A DNA stretch of 64,000 nucleotides from Antedon mediterranea (taxonomy: Eukaryota > Echinodermata > Crinoidea > Comatulida > Antedonidae). Under the pieces are notes generated by a model that saw nothing but the letters and a program-made list of their open reading frames with translations, was not told the origin of the DNA and did no database searches. Of this stretch, positions 12,169-46,428 are shown in pieces. The stretch lies in the NCBI RefSeq assembly GCF_964355755.1, contig NC_092674.1, positions 1,679,001-1,743,000 on the forward strand, given 5' to 3'. The position numbers were made by a program, and so were the translations under genes. Each line of letters opens with the position of its first letter. The stretch's first letter is position 1.

Positions 12169-12815
12169 TGGTTTGGAGAATAAGTGGATGAGGTGTCTTA
12201 TACGTTAGCTTGACAACATCTTGACAGCAGAATGCTTTGGAGAATAAGTGGATGAGGTGTCTTATACGTTAGCTTGACAACATCTTGACAGCAGAATGCT
12301 TTGGAGAATAAGTGGATGAGGTGTCTTATACGTTAGCTTGACAACATCTTGACAGCAGAATGCTTTGGAGAATAAGTGGATGAGGTGTCTTATACGTTAG
12401 CTTGACAACATCTTGACAGCAGAATGCTTTGGAGAATAAGTGGATGAGGTGTCTTATACGTTAGCTTGACAACATCTTGACAGCAGAATGCTTTGGAGAA
12501 TAAGTGGATGAGGTGTCTTATACGTTAGCTTGACAACATCTTGACAGCAGAATGCTTTGGAGAATAAGTGGATGAGGTGTCTTATACGTTAGCTTGACAA
12601 CATCTTGACAGCAGAATGCTTTGGAGAATAAGTGGATGAGGTGTCTTATACGTTAGCTTGACAACATCTTGACAGCAGAATGCTTTGGAGAATAAGTGGA
12701 TGAGGTGTCTTATACGTTAGCTTGACAACATCTTGACAGCAGAATGCTTTGGAGAATAAGTGGATGAGGTGTCTTATACGTTAGCTTGACAACATCTTGA
12801 CAGCAGAATCCATTG
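12169..12815. repeat. 64-bp tandem array, about 10 units
   Basis: A 64-bp unit (for example 12181-12244, containing GGATGAGGTGTCTTATACG) repeats about 9.8 times with no variation that I can see. The unit lies inside the duplicate of 10960-11300, which has only one diverged copy of the corresponding segment. The array therefore arose after that duplication and is recent or strongly homogenised. Confidence 0.95.
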
Positions 12816-14059
12816 CATTTTATTACTTCTTTTTTTTTAACAGATAATAAATCGTCATCATTTTATTCCAACAGTAAAAGTTTTAGGTCAAACAACGATT
12901 AACTAATTCAACAATGAGAATTTACGGTAATTTATATTTCATTATTTTTTATACTGATACGGATGTATACAAAAACTAATTTATTTGTTGTTGTTATGTC
13001 ATTTTATTCTTTGTACTTTAAATGCTGTCCTGTACATTATGCTCCTCTCCCTCGGGAGACTGTTTATGTTGACTAAACTAAATAACGTTGTACAATCAAC
13101 CGTTACTTTGCTGATTACAGTAACGTTCCCATGTTGTATTTTTGTTAGCATTAGTAATGCCGTTATTTAACGTTGGGCCGACATCATTTTGATTCAATGG
13201 TTATGGGAAACGTTGTATTGTATACTAATCCTTGTTTTTACAAATACTGTACTGTAAATAGCTGGATTTAAATATTTTTTTTTTTCGCGCCTTGCCATGC
13301 CCCGCTTAAGGTACAAATTTGTCTTAGGATTTTACTTTCTTAGTGGTTTAATTCAAATAATAGATACAACGTACAGTTAACAAATTTAGAGTTAAAATAC
13401 AAGACGAAAGAGAAATATTGGTCTTGGGTTCGTTATCTTAGGTTTCGTGACACCCTACAGTTAACATTACTCTTATACGCACTACTGTAAATGTAAAACC
13501 TAACTCATAAAACAACGGATCCCACCAAAATTGCCGTTTACTTGCTATCTGGGAATGCGATACAATTAATTAAATTGTGTTCTGATGTAAATATATTTTT
13601 TCAAATATATCCATAGTACTTCATTCTAATAGTAATTGAATAACAAGTGCTTTCGATTTATTTATAATTTACATTTTATTTATATCTAGTAGTGCTTATA
13701 GAATAATATATAATATAATTGGGATATTTTATAATGCTCAATACTGGCTTCTAGGTAGCTTACACAAGAATGTTCATGTCTTAGCATTGCAGCCTGCATG
13801 AATTATTACAGTTCAGAAAAATGTACAACATTTAAATGGACAAATTTCAGAATGTTTGTGTCTGAACAACTGATATTCTTTTTTTCCGTAACCACAACTT
13901 GAAAACGAGTCTAAATTGCCGATTTAAATAAAACAATTTTGCATGTATAGAATTCAAATCCTTAACAACTGTGTCCTCATGCATGCCTCTTCCAAACAGC
14001 ATTAAGCCATGTGCTATTTGATTGTACATATTTGAATTATGTTATGTCTGTTAGTTGGC
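12816..14059. other. intergenic and probable 3' UTR of the CARF-like gene
   Basis: 12816-12990 completes the duplicated segment. The rest is AT-rich with no recognised gene. TTTATT (AATAAA on the minus strand) near 13666-13680 could serve the minus-strand gene ending at 14060. Confidence 0.35.
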
Positions 14060-17000
14060 CTACTGATTAGTAAAAGGGATGGCTTCTTTTGAAGAAATGT
14101 CATTTTTTGTGTAAGAATTTGAGCAATGTAGAGCTATTGGTGTTGCCACGACGATGTCATTGTTGCTCGGTGGTGCCATGTAGCTTGGCATTAGTTGAAC
14201 TGAATTGTTTGAAAGCTGCTCTTGTGGATTTTGCGAAAAAAGTTGGGAATTTTGTTTTTGTGATTGAGAAGTATGTAGACTTATTGGTTGTTGTAGATTG
14301 TTAATTTGATGATTTTGTAGTAGTGATTGCTGGTTGTTTTGCTGTTGCGGCATCATATCCACTATTTCTTGAAACATGTCAGGCATTGATGTTATGTTGT
14401 CAAAACTTTTTGGACCACTATCATCTCTATTTGTGAAAGATTGCGTAGTCAAAGATTGCAATACCTCTGCAGCTGCTAAATCCGTATTTATCATATCCAT
14501 CTCTTCTGAATTTTTACAAATTCCATCTTCATTTAAATCCCTATGGGAACCAGCATGTGAATCTTGTGTTGAAATACATGGAATCGGTTTCCTAGGTAAT
14601 GAAGATTTTTTATCCAATTTCTCATGGAACTGTTTACGAATATTTTCAATCTGTTGCAGCAATTCTGTCAATAATTGGACATCCTGGCATTTTTGTGTCA
14701 GATTCTTAATTTCCTTCAACTCAGACCGTACATTCGAAGCTGTATTGCTCAACAAACGAACATGTTTAGGCGATGAAGGACGCTCAGTTTCATCCTGTGA
14801 TTGTGCTTTCTGTGCATTCACAGCAAGGTAAATGTGATTTCGCACCGTTTTCTCATCTGGGTAATATGACCTGTCATAGCTCAAACCAAATAAATAACGT
14901 TTACCCTTTTTTGCACATTCTAATTCAACAAGCTGGTTAATATGATGCTGAACATTTTTAATGGCGGTAATCCCCTCGTTGACTAAATTCTGTATGCACG
15001 TCACCACAAACGGGTTTATTTTACACAATTTATTATTCATACCGATGTCGTGTCCAGAGTGTACTTTTGGATAAGGTAATCGTAAGTAATACCGCTTAAG
15101 GTACTTTACTTTCCCAGATTTCATTTCATTCTGCAAACGATTAATTATTTTTTCTCTTGCCTTTCTTTTTGCATGATCGGTTGAATCCTCTGCAAATGTA
15201 GGCTGTAAAACATCAAAATGTGTAACTATTATCTGTGTAACGTCTATAATTAATTAAACTCTAATTTGGTGACATTAAAGATGTATTCAGGTAAATTTTT
15301 TTTTTCCGATCCAGGTTTATTATTATTTATTACGTGACATTAAAATGGCATATTGAAAAACAAATTTAGGAGGAATATATATCTTTAAAAAGTGATTTAC
15401 AGTACCTTATATTCAGCAAATATCCATAACTCTTTCAGTTCAATAACAGCTTTACAATCTTTTTTAATTGACTTTCTTTTTCTTCTTTTTTTCTTTGATG
15501 ATTCGTTATCAACAATCTACAAAAATAAATATTCCGTTTTACTACACATATTATTACAGGGTATACAGAGTACAGTTTCTACTTTCCTTCTGTATTTTTT
15601 ACCAAAGTGATAAATTTAATGACATACAGTATAAATTTTATCCACCCCAACAACCCAAAATTTGATCTCAGATATTGAATGAGAATTCCATAATATTAGC
15701 TGTATGTAATTATATTATTATGGAAATAAAGATTCAGAGTCAACCACTCCACAACAATAAATTATTACTTTGCTGCAATGTCTTTTTCTACTGCTGCCAC
15801 AAGCATCTGTTGGTTCCTGCTCTTCCACTTCTAAGGCATCTGTTTCAATCACATCTACGGCATCGTCACTTGTTTTATTAGGATCCTTTTTTACCCGTCG
15901 TGTACTTTTAAATGAGCAAACTCGTCTCTCGTAAGCTTGTATGATAAATGGCATGCCAAGATTTGGTAGTTTTAACCACCCATTTCGACTCTGCCATAAT
16001 ATTCGACACTGAGCTGAAAAAAAACCACACCATCATTTCAAAATAAATAAGGACTTACTAGCCCCTAGTAGTAGTTAGTACTCTTGATTAAATATATAAT
16101 AATATTAATTAATACATAAATAAGTAAGTTTAGCTTTATCAGTAATATAGCAGAAATGTTAAAAAAATAACATTATCCTACACTAAAACTCTACTAACAC
16201 TATCAAACTAGGATTAGGCCTCTGTAATGTATGTAGTAGGCCTACCACGTTCTAGATAGCCATCATTATACTATTAGTTTACTAAAAAGTACTAGACTAG
16301 GCCTATATAGGCCTATATATATACAGTTTTATATAACACCTAAATAAATTCCTGTCATTTGATTGGACGAATGTGGGTCACATGGCGTGCAATAGTACGC
16401 ACTATTCAACGATCGTTAAATAGTACTTTTTGAAAATAACTAGAATTTATTTAGATGTTATATAAAACAAATAATGAATGTTTTGTATTCGTGTAATGGT
16501 ACAAATAATGGCACTTGGTGAATGATGAAAGGTTATATCAACTCGGCTTTGCCTCATTGATATAACCTTTCATCATTCACCTCGTGCCATTATTTGTACC
16601 ATTGCACTCATAAACATTCATTATTTGTATAATAGGCGCACCTATAATAGGCTTTAGGCCTATAGTAGAGTATTATGTATAATTACTATTAATTAGGCCC
16701 TTAACTAGTTATATTTTAACCTACTCTCTAATGCTCCAGGGCATTTCTGCCCACTTTGTTTTGATCGTACGTCTGTTTGCGGTTTTGCAGTATCTTCGTC
16801 AGGGCTACGATTATCATTTACATCTGCTAGGCTCTTTCCTGGTTCAAATTCTCGTAGTCGGAGCTGGGTTGTAAGGCCACTTCGCCTCCACGAGTCTCGA
16901 ATGCTAAAGCCAACCCCTCCAGCTCGCTTGTAATCTTCCAAAAAGGTATACAAAATCTCACTTCCTTCAACATAACCAATAACAAAATCTCCATCTTCTT

Positions 17001-17196
17001 CTTTTTCTTTTAAATACTCATTAAATACATGTTTCACTCGTTCATTTATTTGTTCTAGGCCTTCGTTTTCCACTCTTTCTTCGCTTGGTGAAACATTCAT
17101 TATTCCCGGAAATGTAAAATATGACGTCCAGCACGCCCTCATTTTTGGTTTGAAAAAGGAGGATCGGAGCGGATTATTGATTGAAAATGAAAACAT
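14060..17196 (-). CDS. CARF/ALS2CR8-domain protein, 4 exons, about 656 aa
   Basis: Exons 17196-16725, 16013-15769, 15516-15406 and 15202-14060 have GT-AG borders and compatible phases, and sum to 1,971 nt in frame. Exon 1 has GVGFSIRDSWRR; exon 2 opens with RILWQSRNGW then PFIIQAYERRVCSF; exon 3 is a lysine/arginine-rich stretch. Exon 4 holds NPFVVTCIQNLVNEGI and the YYPDEKTVRNHIYLA motif. These match the layout of the domain in calcium-responsive transcription factor (CARF/ALS2CR8) and its many invertebrate relatives. The last 200 residues are Q/N/S-rich and probably disordered, as in activation domains. The first ATG (17196) is used; 17100 (MNVSPSEE) is an alternative start. Intron 1 holds two inverted-repeat elements. 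A nuclear DNA-binding role is inferred from the family. Confidence 0.75.
16326..16468. mobile_element. MITE-like element in intron 1 of the CARF-like gene
   Basis: Terminal inverted repeats GTTTTATATAACACCTAA at the left and its near-complement ending TATAAAAC at 16468. The internal sequence (CATGGCGTG, CGATCGTTAAATAGT) recurs in opposite orientation at 49160-49255. Non-coding. Confidence 0.65.
16468..16627. repeat. 160-bp hairpin palindrome
   Basis: Arms of about 70 bp pair almost fully: CAAATAATGAATG at 16468 with CATTCATTATTTG ending at 16627, and GAATGATGAAAGGTTATATC with its complement near 16560. The loop is only about 16 nt. It abuts the preceding MITE and may be part of one composite foldback element. 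It would form a stable stem if transcribed. Confidence 0.75.
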
Positions 17197-17590
17197 ACAA
17201 TTAAAAATGTTGAAATAGATTTAGGCTTAGCTAGTAGTATCATTCAAGCTTTTCTCAATATATATATCCTTGTTAAAATGAGGGCATTTTATGACTGTGT
17301 AGTAGTTAATATTACTAATAAGCTTAGGCCTACTAGTTGATCCAGCTAGTACTACCACTGGGCCTACTTTCTAGGTGAGAAGGGTACTATCAGGATAGGC
17401 ATTAGACTTGGCCTGAATTGAAAACCAGCCAACCCAACCTGTGGACCGGGTCGGTTCGTACTCAGTTGCTTTGTAAAATTATTATTGCATATGAAACGAA
17501 ATCGCAATAGGCTCCAAGTATAGGCCTGAATACCATCACATTCACAGCATTACAAAACAAAAACATACCTAGGCCTATAAAAACAATAAC
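17197..17590. promoter_or_regulatory. divergent intergenic region, CARF-like gene / zinc-finger gene
   Basis: 394 bp separate the minus-strand ATG at 17196 from the plus-strand ATG at 17591. It holds AGGCCTA-type motifs and a possible splice acceptor (TTCACAG near 17540) just before the zinc-finger ATG. A shared promoter is inferred from geometry only. Confidence 0.35.
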
Positions 17591-19720
17591 ATGAAATATA
17601 AATGTGAACACTGTGGAGATAAATTTGATTTCAGTGATTTGAAGTTACATTTAGGAATACATACACAGTCTCAGACAGAAGAGTTCAACAAATGTTCACG
17701 CCGTGTATATACATTTTATAAAGATGATATCGACTTGCATGGGCAAACACCATATGAATGTGAACTGTGTGGTAAGGAATTCAACCAGAATGGGAAATTA
17801 AAAAGGCATTTGAGAACACACACAGGAGAGACACCATATGAATGTGAACATTGTGGGAAAAAATTTACCCAAAATGGAGCTTTGAAAATACATTTGAGAA
17901 TTCACACAGGAGAGACACCATATGAATGTGAACATTGTGGAAAGAAATTTACACAAAATGGGATATTGAAAATACATTTGAGAATTCACACAGGAGAGAC
18001 ACCATATGAATGTGAACATTGTGGAAAGAAATTTAGAAAAAGTGGGGATTTGAAAAGACATTTGAGAATACACACAGGAGAGACACCATATGAATGTGAG
18101 CATTGTGGGAAGAAATTCAAAGACAGTGGGCATTTAAAAGCACATTTGAGAATTCACACAGGAGAGACACCATATGAATGTGAACATTGTGGGAAGAAAT
18201 TTAGAATAAGTGGGAGTTTAAAAATGCATTTGAGAATACACACAGGAGAGACACCATATGAATGTGAACATTGTGGGAAGAAATTTAAACGAAATGCGAA
18301 TTTAAAAACACATTTGAAAATACATACAGGAGAGACACCATATGAATGTGAGCATTGTGGGAAGAAATTTAGAATAAGTGGGAGTTTGAAAATGCATTTG
18401 AAAATACACACAGGAGAGACACCATATGAATGTGAACATTGTGGGAAGAAATTTAAACAAAATGGGAATTTTAAAACACATTTGAAAATACACACAGGAG
18501 AGACACCATATGAATGTGAACATTGCGGAAAGAAATTTAGAACAAATGGGGAATTGAAAATGCATTTGAGAATACACACAGGAGAGACACCATATGAATG
18601 TGAACATTGTGGGAAGAAATTTAAACAAAATGGGAATTTCAAAACACATTTGAAAATACACACAGTAGAGACACCATATGAATGTGGACATTGTGGGAAG
18701 AAATTCAAAAAGAGTGGGTATTTGAAAATGCATTTGATAAAACACAGAGGAGAAACACCATATGAATGTGATCATTGTGGAAAGAAATTTAAAAAGAGTG
18801 GGTATTTGAAAATGCATTTGAGAATACACACTGGAGAGACACCATATGAATGTGAACATTGTGGGAAGAAATTTAAAAAGAATGGGCATTTAAAAAAACA
18901 TTTGAGAATACACACAGAAGAGACACCATATGAATGTGCACATTGTGGGAAGAAATTTAGAAAACGTGGGGATTTGAAAATGCATTTGATAATACACACA
19001 GGAGAGACACCATATGAATGTGAACACTGTGGGAAGAAATTTAAACAAAATGGAAATTTGAAAATGCATTTGAGAATACACACAGGAGAGACACCATATC
19101 AATGCGAAAATTGTGGGAAGAAATTTAAACAAAACGGGGATTTGAAAACGCATTTGAGAATACACACAGGAGAGACACCATATGAATGTGAACATTGTGG
19201 GAAGAAATTTAAACAAAATGGGACTTTGAAAACACATTTGAGAATACACACAGGAAAGACATCATATGAATGTGAACATTGTGGGAAGAAATTCAAAAAG
19301 AGTGGGTATTTGAAAATGCATTTGATAATACACACAGGAGAGACACCATATGAATGTGAACATTGTGGGAAGAAATTTAGAAGAAGTGGGGAATTGAAAA
19401 CACATTTGAGAATACACACAGGAAAGACATCATATGAATGTGAACATTGTGGGAAGAAATTTAGAAGAAGTGGGGAATTGAAAATGCATTTGAGAATACA
19501 CACAGGAGAGACACCATATGAATGTGAACATTGTGGGAAGAAATTTAAACAAAATGGGACTTTAAAAACACATTTGAGAATACACACAGGAAAGACATCA
19601 TATGAATGTGAACATTGTGGGAAGAAATTCAAAAAGAGTGGGTATTTGAAAATGCATTTGATAATACACACAGGAGAGACATCACATGATTTTGTACCAA
19701 ATGTTTTAATAGATGTTTAA
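17591..19720 (+). CDS. polydactyl C2H2 zinc-finger protein, 709 aa
   Basis: Intact single-exon paralogue of the gene at 4453-6873, with the same N-terminal short-looped finger (CX2CX11HX3H) and the EEFNKC motif. 23 canonical 28-residue C2H2 fingers run from about residue 57 to 700. Linkers are TGETPYECEHCGKKF with a few TGKTSYE variants. All canonical fingers appear to keep both Cys and both His. Helix positions -1, 3 and 6 vary (QNGNLKT, ISGSLKM, KSGYLKM, DSGHLKA, RSGELKT) while the framework is nearly fixed. Fingers 19-20 and 23-24 are practically identical, including their unusual TGKTSYE linkers, so the 3' end expanded recently. The protein ends in a short finger-free tail (SHDFVPNVLIDV). 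Sequence-specific nuclear DNA or RNA binding is expected; targets are unknown and no effector domain is visible. Confidence 0.92.
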   Translation: MKYKCEHCGDKFDFSDLKLHLGIHTQSQTEEFNKCSRRVYTFYKDDIDLHGQTPYECELCGKEFNQNGKLKRHLRTHTGETPYECEHCGKKFTQNGALKIHLRIHTGETPYECEHCGKKFTQNGILKIHLRIHTGETPYECEHCGKKFRKSGDLKRHLRIHTGETPYECEHCGKKFKDSGHLKAHLRIHTGETPYECEHCGKKFRISGSLKMHLRIHTGETPYECEHCGKKFKRNANLKTHLKIHTGETPYECEHCGKKFRISGSLKMHLKIHTGETPYECEHCGKKFKQNGNFKTHLKIHTGETPYECEHCGKKFRTNGELKMHLRIHTGETPYECEHCGKKFKQNGNFKTHLKIHTVETPYECGHCGKKFKKSGYLKMHLIKHRGETPYECDHCGKKFKKSGYLKMHLRIHTGETPYECEHCGKKFKKNGHLKKHLRIHTEETPYECAHCGKKFRKRGDLKMHLIIHTGETPYECEHCGKKFKQNGNLKMHLRIHTGETPYQCENCGKKFKQNGDLKTHLRIHTGETPYECEHCGKKFKQNGTLKTHLRIHTGKTSYECEHCGKKFKKSGYLKMHLIIHTGETPYECEHCGKKFRRSGELKTHLRIHTGKTSYECEHCGKKFRRSGELKMHLRIHTGETPYECEHCGKKFKQNGTLKTHLRIHTGKTSYECEHCGKKFKKSGYLKMHLIIHTGETSHDFVPNVLIDV

Positions 19721-20202
19721 AAAAATACCAAGTTTACTGTACAATAATATATACAACACACATAGAAGGAATTACTGATAGCAGCCATGTTATTTCTTTA
19801 ACAGTTAATAAATAATTTGCATATTTATTATTACAATATTTGTTTTCATAATTCTGGAATTATGATAACCTGGTCAATTACTTAAAACGTGCAGACAAAT
19901 TACCCCCTGGACAACTACCACACAGAAAACTGGACAACTACACCCAGGGCAACTTATCCCCTGGTGATGGCTATCCAAATAGAGTAGTTTTGTCTTCAGT
20001 GCTTGCTTAAATAGTTTAGTAGTCTGTTTTTAAAATGTTCATTATATACCTTGGTGATTTACTTTTAATCATTAGAAATGGGTATTTTTTTAAACATGTA
20101 ATCATTAAAACTAACATAAAGTAACTCATCTTTGCACTAGTTTTAACAAATAAAAGCAAAATAATATTGTTAACATAATAAAATTATTAATAAGCAAAAT
20201 TC
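19721..20202 (+). other. 3' UTR and polyadenylation region of the zinc-finger gene
   Basis: AATAAA occurs within TTAATAAATAATTTGC near 19806-19815, about 90 nt after the stop, a good position for polyadenylation. The remainder is AT-rich with nothing recognised. Confidence 0.5.
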
Positions 20203-20571
20203 TTTAGTGTACATTGATCTATGTAACACATAGCAATATATGATGTACAGTATGGTGGCTATTTGAGGGGAATACCTTTAGTGTACATTGATCTATGTAA
20301 CACATAGCAATATATGATGTACAGTATGGTGGCTATGTGAGGGGAATACCTTTAGTGTACATTGATCTATGTAACACATAGCAATATATGATGTACAGTA
20401 TGGTGGCTATGTGAGTGGAATACCTTTAGTGTACATTGATCTATGTAACACATAGCAATATATGATGTACAGTATGGTGGCTATGTGAGGGGAATACCTT
20501 TAGTGTACATTGATCTATGTAACACATAGCAATATATGATGTACAGTATGGTGGCTATGTGAGGGGAATAC
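20203..20571. repeat. 74-bp tandem array, about 5 units
   Basis: The unit contains TACATTGATCTATGTAACAC and ATGGTGGCTATGTGAGGGGA. Copies are nearly identical (TTTGAGG versus TGTGAGG, GAGTGG versus GAGGGG). Located between the zinc-finger gene and the 3' end of the ABCC4-like gene. Confidence 0.95.
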
Positions 20572-20762
20572 TGAAAATGGTTGTACAATAACTGAAATAT
20601 CGTAAATACACTTGCGTGTCAGCTTTTTTATATTGAATGCAGAAAACAACACATACATAACAATTCAGTTATCTTTACAATTCAAGAGAAAATGTGGGAA
20701 TTCGGGAGCACGATGTTAGGCCAGGAGACGAGTCTAAATACGGGAGTATCAGTACAATAGTA

Positions 20763-44233
<23,471 letters not shown>

Positions 44234-44969
44234 CCTGCTGGTTTGTGGTGGCTCGCTTTCAGTTCATTCAGAGATGGACACTCTGGGCTTGAAAAACATT
44301 CTGAAAAACGACACTTCTTCTAACATAATAAGACCACTTATTCTACCCTACATGTAGGCCTAGCCTAGTACAGTCTTCTACAATCTAAAAACTTTAATTT
44401 ATTTGACAATTAATTTACCATGCTTTAAACTAGAACCCAGTAATATTTTGGTTTCTCTTTTTCCTTCCTCCTTCTCGCCTGAATACCCAAACTAAACGTC
44501 GCGCGATATATACTTGGAATACTACCGATACACAAAAACACCACCGCCAGGTAATTACATAAGGTGTAGAGGGCGCGATAACTGCTGTGATTATTATATT
44601 CTTTGGTATTATGGATGGGGATTCGGTAAGTTTCATTGTATTTTGGTAGAAGTACTCATCTCGGGGATTATTAATTGAAAGAGCTCTTTTCGGTAAGTAG
44701 TTTTAAAATTGTGTTTAATTTTGATTTTGTTAAATTAATTATTATTATTATCTCGTGTATTTTAACATGTTTCATTGCAATGATATATTTTAAAATATTA
44801 TTTTTCAAAATTTACATTAGTTAGGGTTACGTTTTGTTTAAGCTTTATATTAGGCATGGATTTTCAAATAATAAATAATCAATTAAACAATATACCATAT
44901 TTTATACATCCTAAATTTCGTCAAACAGTAAACATATTAATATGGAAACATTTCTTTTTAGTTAGAGGA
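44234..44969 (+). promoter_or_regulatory. head-to-head promoter region and SMCO4-like 5' exon/intron
   Basis: The minus-strand ABCC4-like ATG (44233) and the plus-strand SMCO4-like ATG (44970) diverge. Candidate plus-strand donors GATTCGGTAAG (near 44625) and TTTTCGGTAAGTAG (near 44690), and an acceptor TTTCTTTTTAG ending at 44961, suggest a non-coding first exon. The GC-richer patch at 44490-44580 (GTCGCGCGATATA, GAGGGCGCGATAA) is the likely shared promoter. Confidence 0.5.
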
Positions 44970-45149
44970 ATGGCTGTAAGAACAAGAAAAATGAAATCAA
45001 AAACAAAAGAGACACGGAAAGCAAAACGGGAAAGAAAGTTGGACAATTTGCAAAATAAGGACAATGTTTTGCGAGTAGTCTTACCAGCATGTGTTATTTT
45101 TTGGACTATATTAACTATATTAGTCTACCTAAGAACAAGACGTTTTTAG
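44970..45149 (+). CDS. SMCO4: SMCO4-like small single-pass membrane protein, 59 aa
   Basis: The ATG follows an acceptor at 44961, and the ORF is 59 codons, the same length as vertebrate SMCO4 (single-pass membrane and coiled-coil domain-containing 4). Residues 1-33 are charged (KSKTKETRKAKRERK), matching the K-K-E-T-x-K-x-K-K-E-R-K pattern of the family. Residues about 37-54 form one membrane span opening with RVVLP (family: TVVLP), then a short RTRRF tail. An upstream in-frame ATG at 44856 would add 38 residues but lies before the acceptor and is probably intronic. Function is unknown in the family. Part of its upstream region is duplicated at 42003-42357. Confidence 0.8.
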   Translation: MAVRTRKMKSKTKETRKAKRERKLDNLQNKDNVLRVVLPACVIFWTILTILVYLRTRRF

Positions 45150-46124
45150 TACACAGATGGGCATATCGACCCATTCATTATATTTTTTAGCGAATTTAAA
45201 AACGCACCAAGGAAATGCAATGTCAGATATCTCCGAGTACTACACCGTTTTCATATAAAATGGGATGGAATAAGTTACGAAGAATGGAAGGCAAAATCAC
45301 AGCAGTAGATCACTGGAAAAACTATCAAATAAGTTTGAATCTTAGTTGAAGACAGCAAAAGACGCAACAGGATTACTGTATCTAAACTATTTATCTTTTT
45401 TAATTTTCAATAACAATTTATTTCAAATTTAAAAGAAAAAATAACTTAGGACGTATAATTGTAAATAACTGTTGAAATCGCGCCCAGGGCACATCAATTG
45501 CAGTGTGTTACAGGTACAACGAATGGCATTATGTTAATAATTGACTATTTCAAACAAACGCTGGTGGTCGTCCGCTGTACGTGGTGTGGATGATGCAGTC
45601 TACGTGGCGGCGCGGCCGGTTGTTGTGTATTCACGTTTCTTGATTCGTACGTACGTGCGCGTTGCCGCATTAAATACGCGCGCGTATTTCACACAAACAA
45701 CATACGTCAAAAGTGTGTGTGTGCGCCGCCGAGGTTGTGCGTACGACGTCATAAGCCGCTTCAACGACGATTATTTGAACGATGTCACGGATAATTATGC
45801 AACGTTTTCTCGTACAAGAGATTACCACACGAAAGATAAAAAAAACACGTGACTACAGAAGAATATAAATACAGTAGTACAATGAATCGTAATTTATTCA
45901 TCTCGACAACATTTTAATTAATTATTTTTTAATTTACAAAGTGAAAAACTGAAATAAAAAAAGTATTCATTAGCTACAATCACAATTAACTACAGTACTT
46001 TACATATATACAACTGTTTTTATTTATATTACTGTATTTTACTTTATTACATACATTATTGTGATGAGGTTATATTTCTGGATTTTGAAATGTTATACAT
46101 TTAAAAGTAAATTAATTAAAGGAA
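45150..46124. other. 3' flanks of SMCO4-like and DZIP1
   Basis: 45580-45800 is strikingly CpG-rich (GTGGCGGCGCGGCCGG, TACGCGCGCGTATTTC) and crossed by a 103-codon ORF with no recognisable domain; I do not call it a gene. TTTATT at about 46018 and 46053 gives minus-strand AATAAA signals roughly 350-380 nt after the DZIP1 stop. Confidence 0.4.
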
Positions 46125-46428
46125 TGTCAAAGGTCACCAAGACCTGGATTATTATCAATATCCTAAGTTATAAGGTCACGGACACCTAGATCGTTATCGT
46201 CCTAGGTTAAAGGTCATGGACACCTAGATTATCATCATCATAGGTTAAAGGTCTCAGATACCTAGCTTATCATCATCCTAGGTTAAAGGTCACTGAGACC
46301 TAGATCATCATCATCCTAGGTTAAAGGTCACAGACACCTAGCTTATCATCATCCTAGGTTAAAGGTCACAGACACCTAGCTTATCATCATCCTAGGTTAA
46401 AGGTCACTGAGACCTAGATCATCATCGT
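46125..46428. repeat. 38-bp minisatellite overlapping the DZIP1 stop codon
   Basis: About seven to eight units of CCTAGGTTAAAGGTCACTGA plus GACCTAGATCATCATCAT, with variants AGACACCTAGCTTATC. The outermost unit is DZIP1 coding sequence itself: on the minus strand it encodes DDDLGLSDL and the stop (46397-46425). The array extends from the last codons into the 3' UTR. Confidence 0.93.

Noticed and set aside
44856-44969. N-terminal extension of the SMCO4-like ORF
   Set aside because: Lies upstream of a good splice acceptor (44961) and has AT-rich non-conserved content. Starting at 44970 gives 59 residues, the family length.
45541-45852. 103-codon plus-strand ORF in a CpG-rich stretch
   Set aside because: No recognisable domain, low-complexity VY/RTY-rich composition driven by the ACGT/CGCG sequence, no splice or polyadenylation context.
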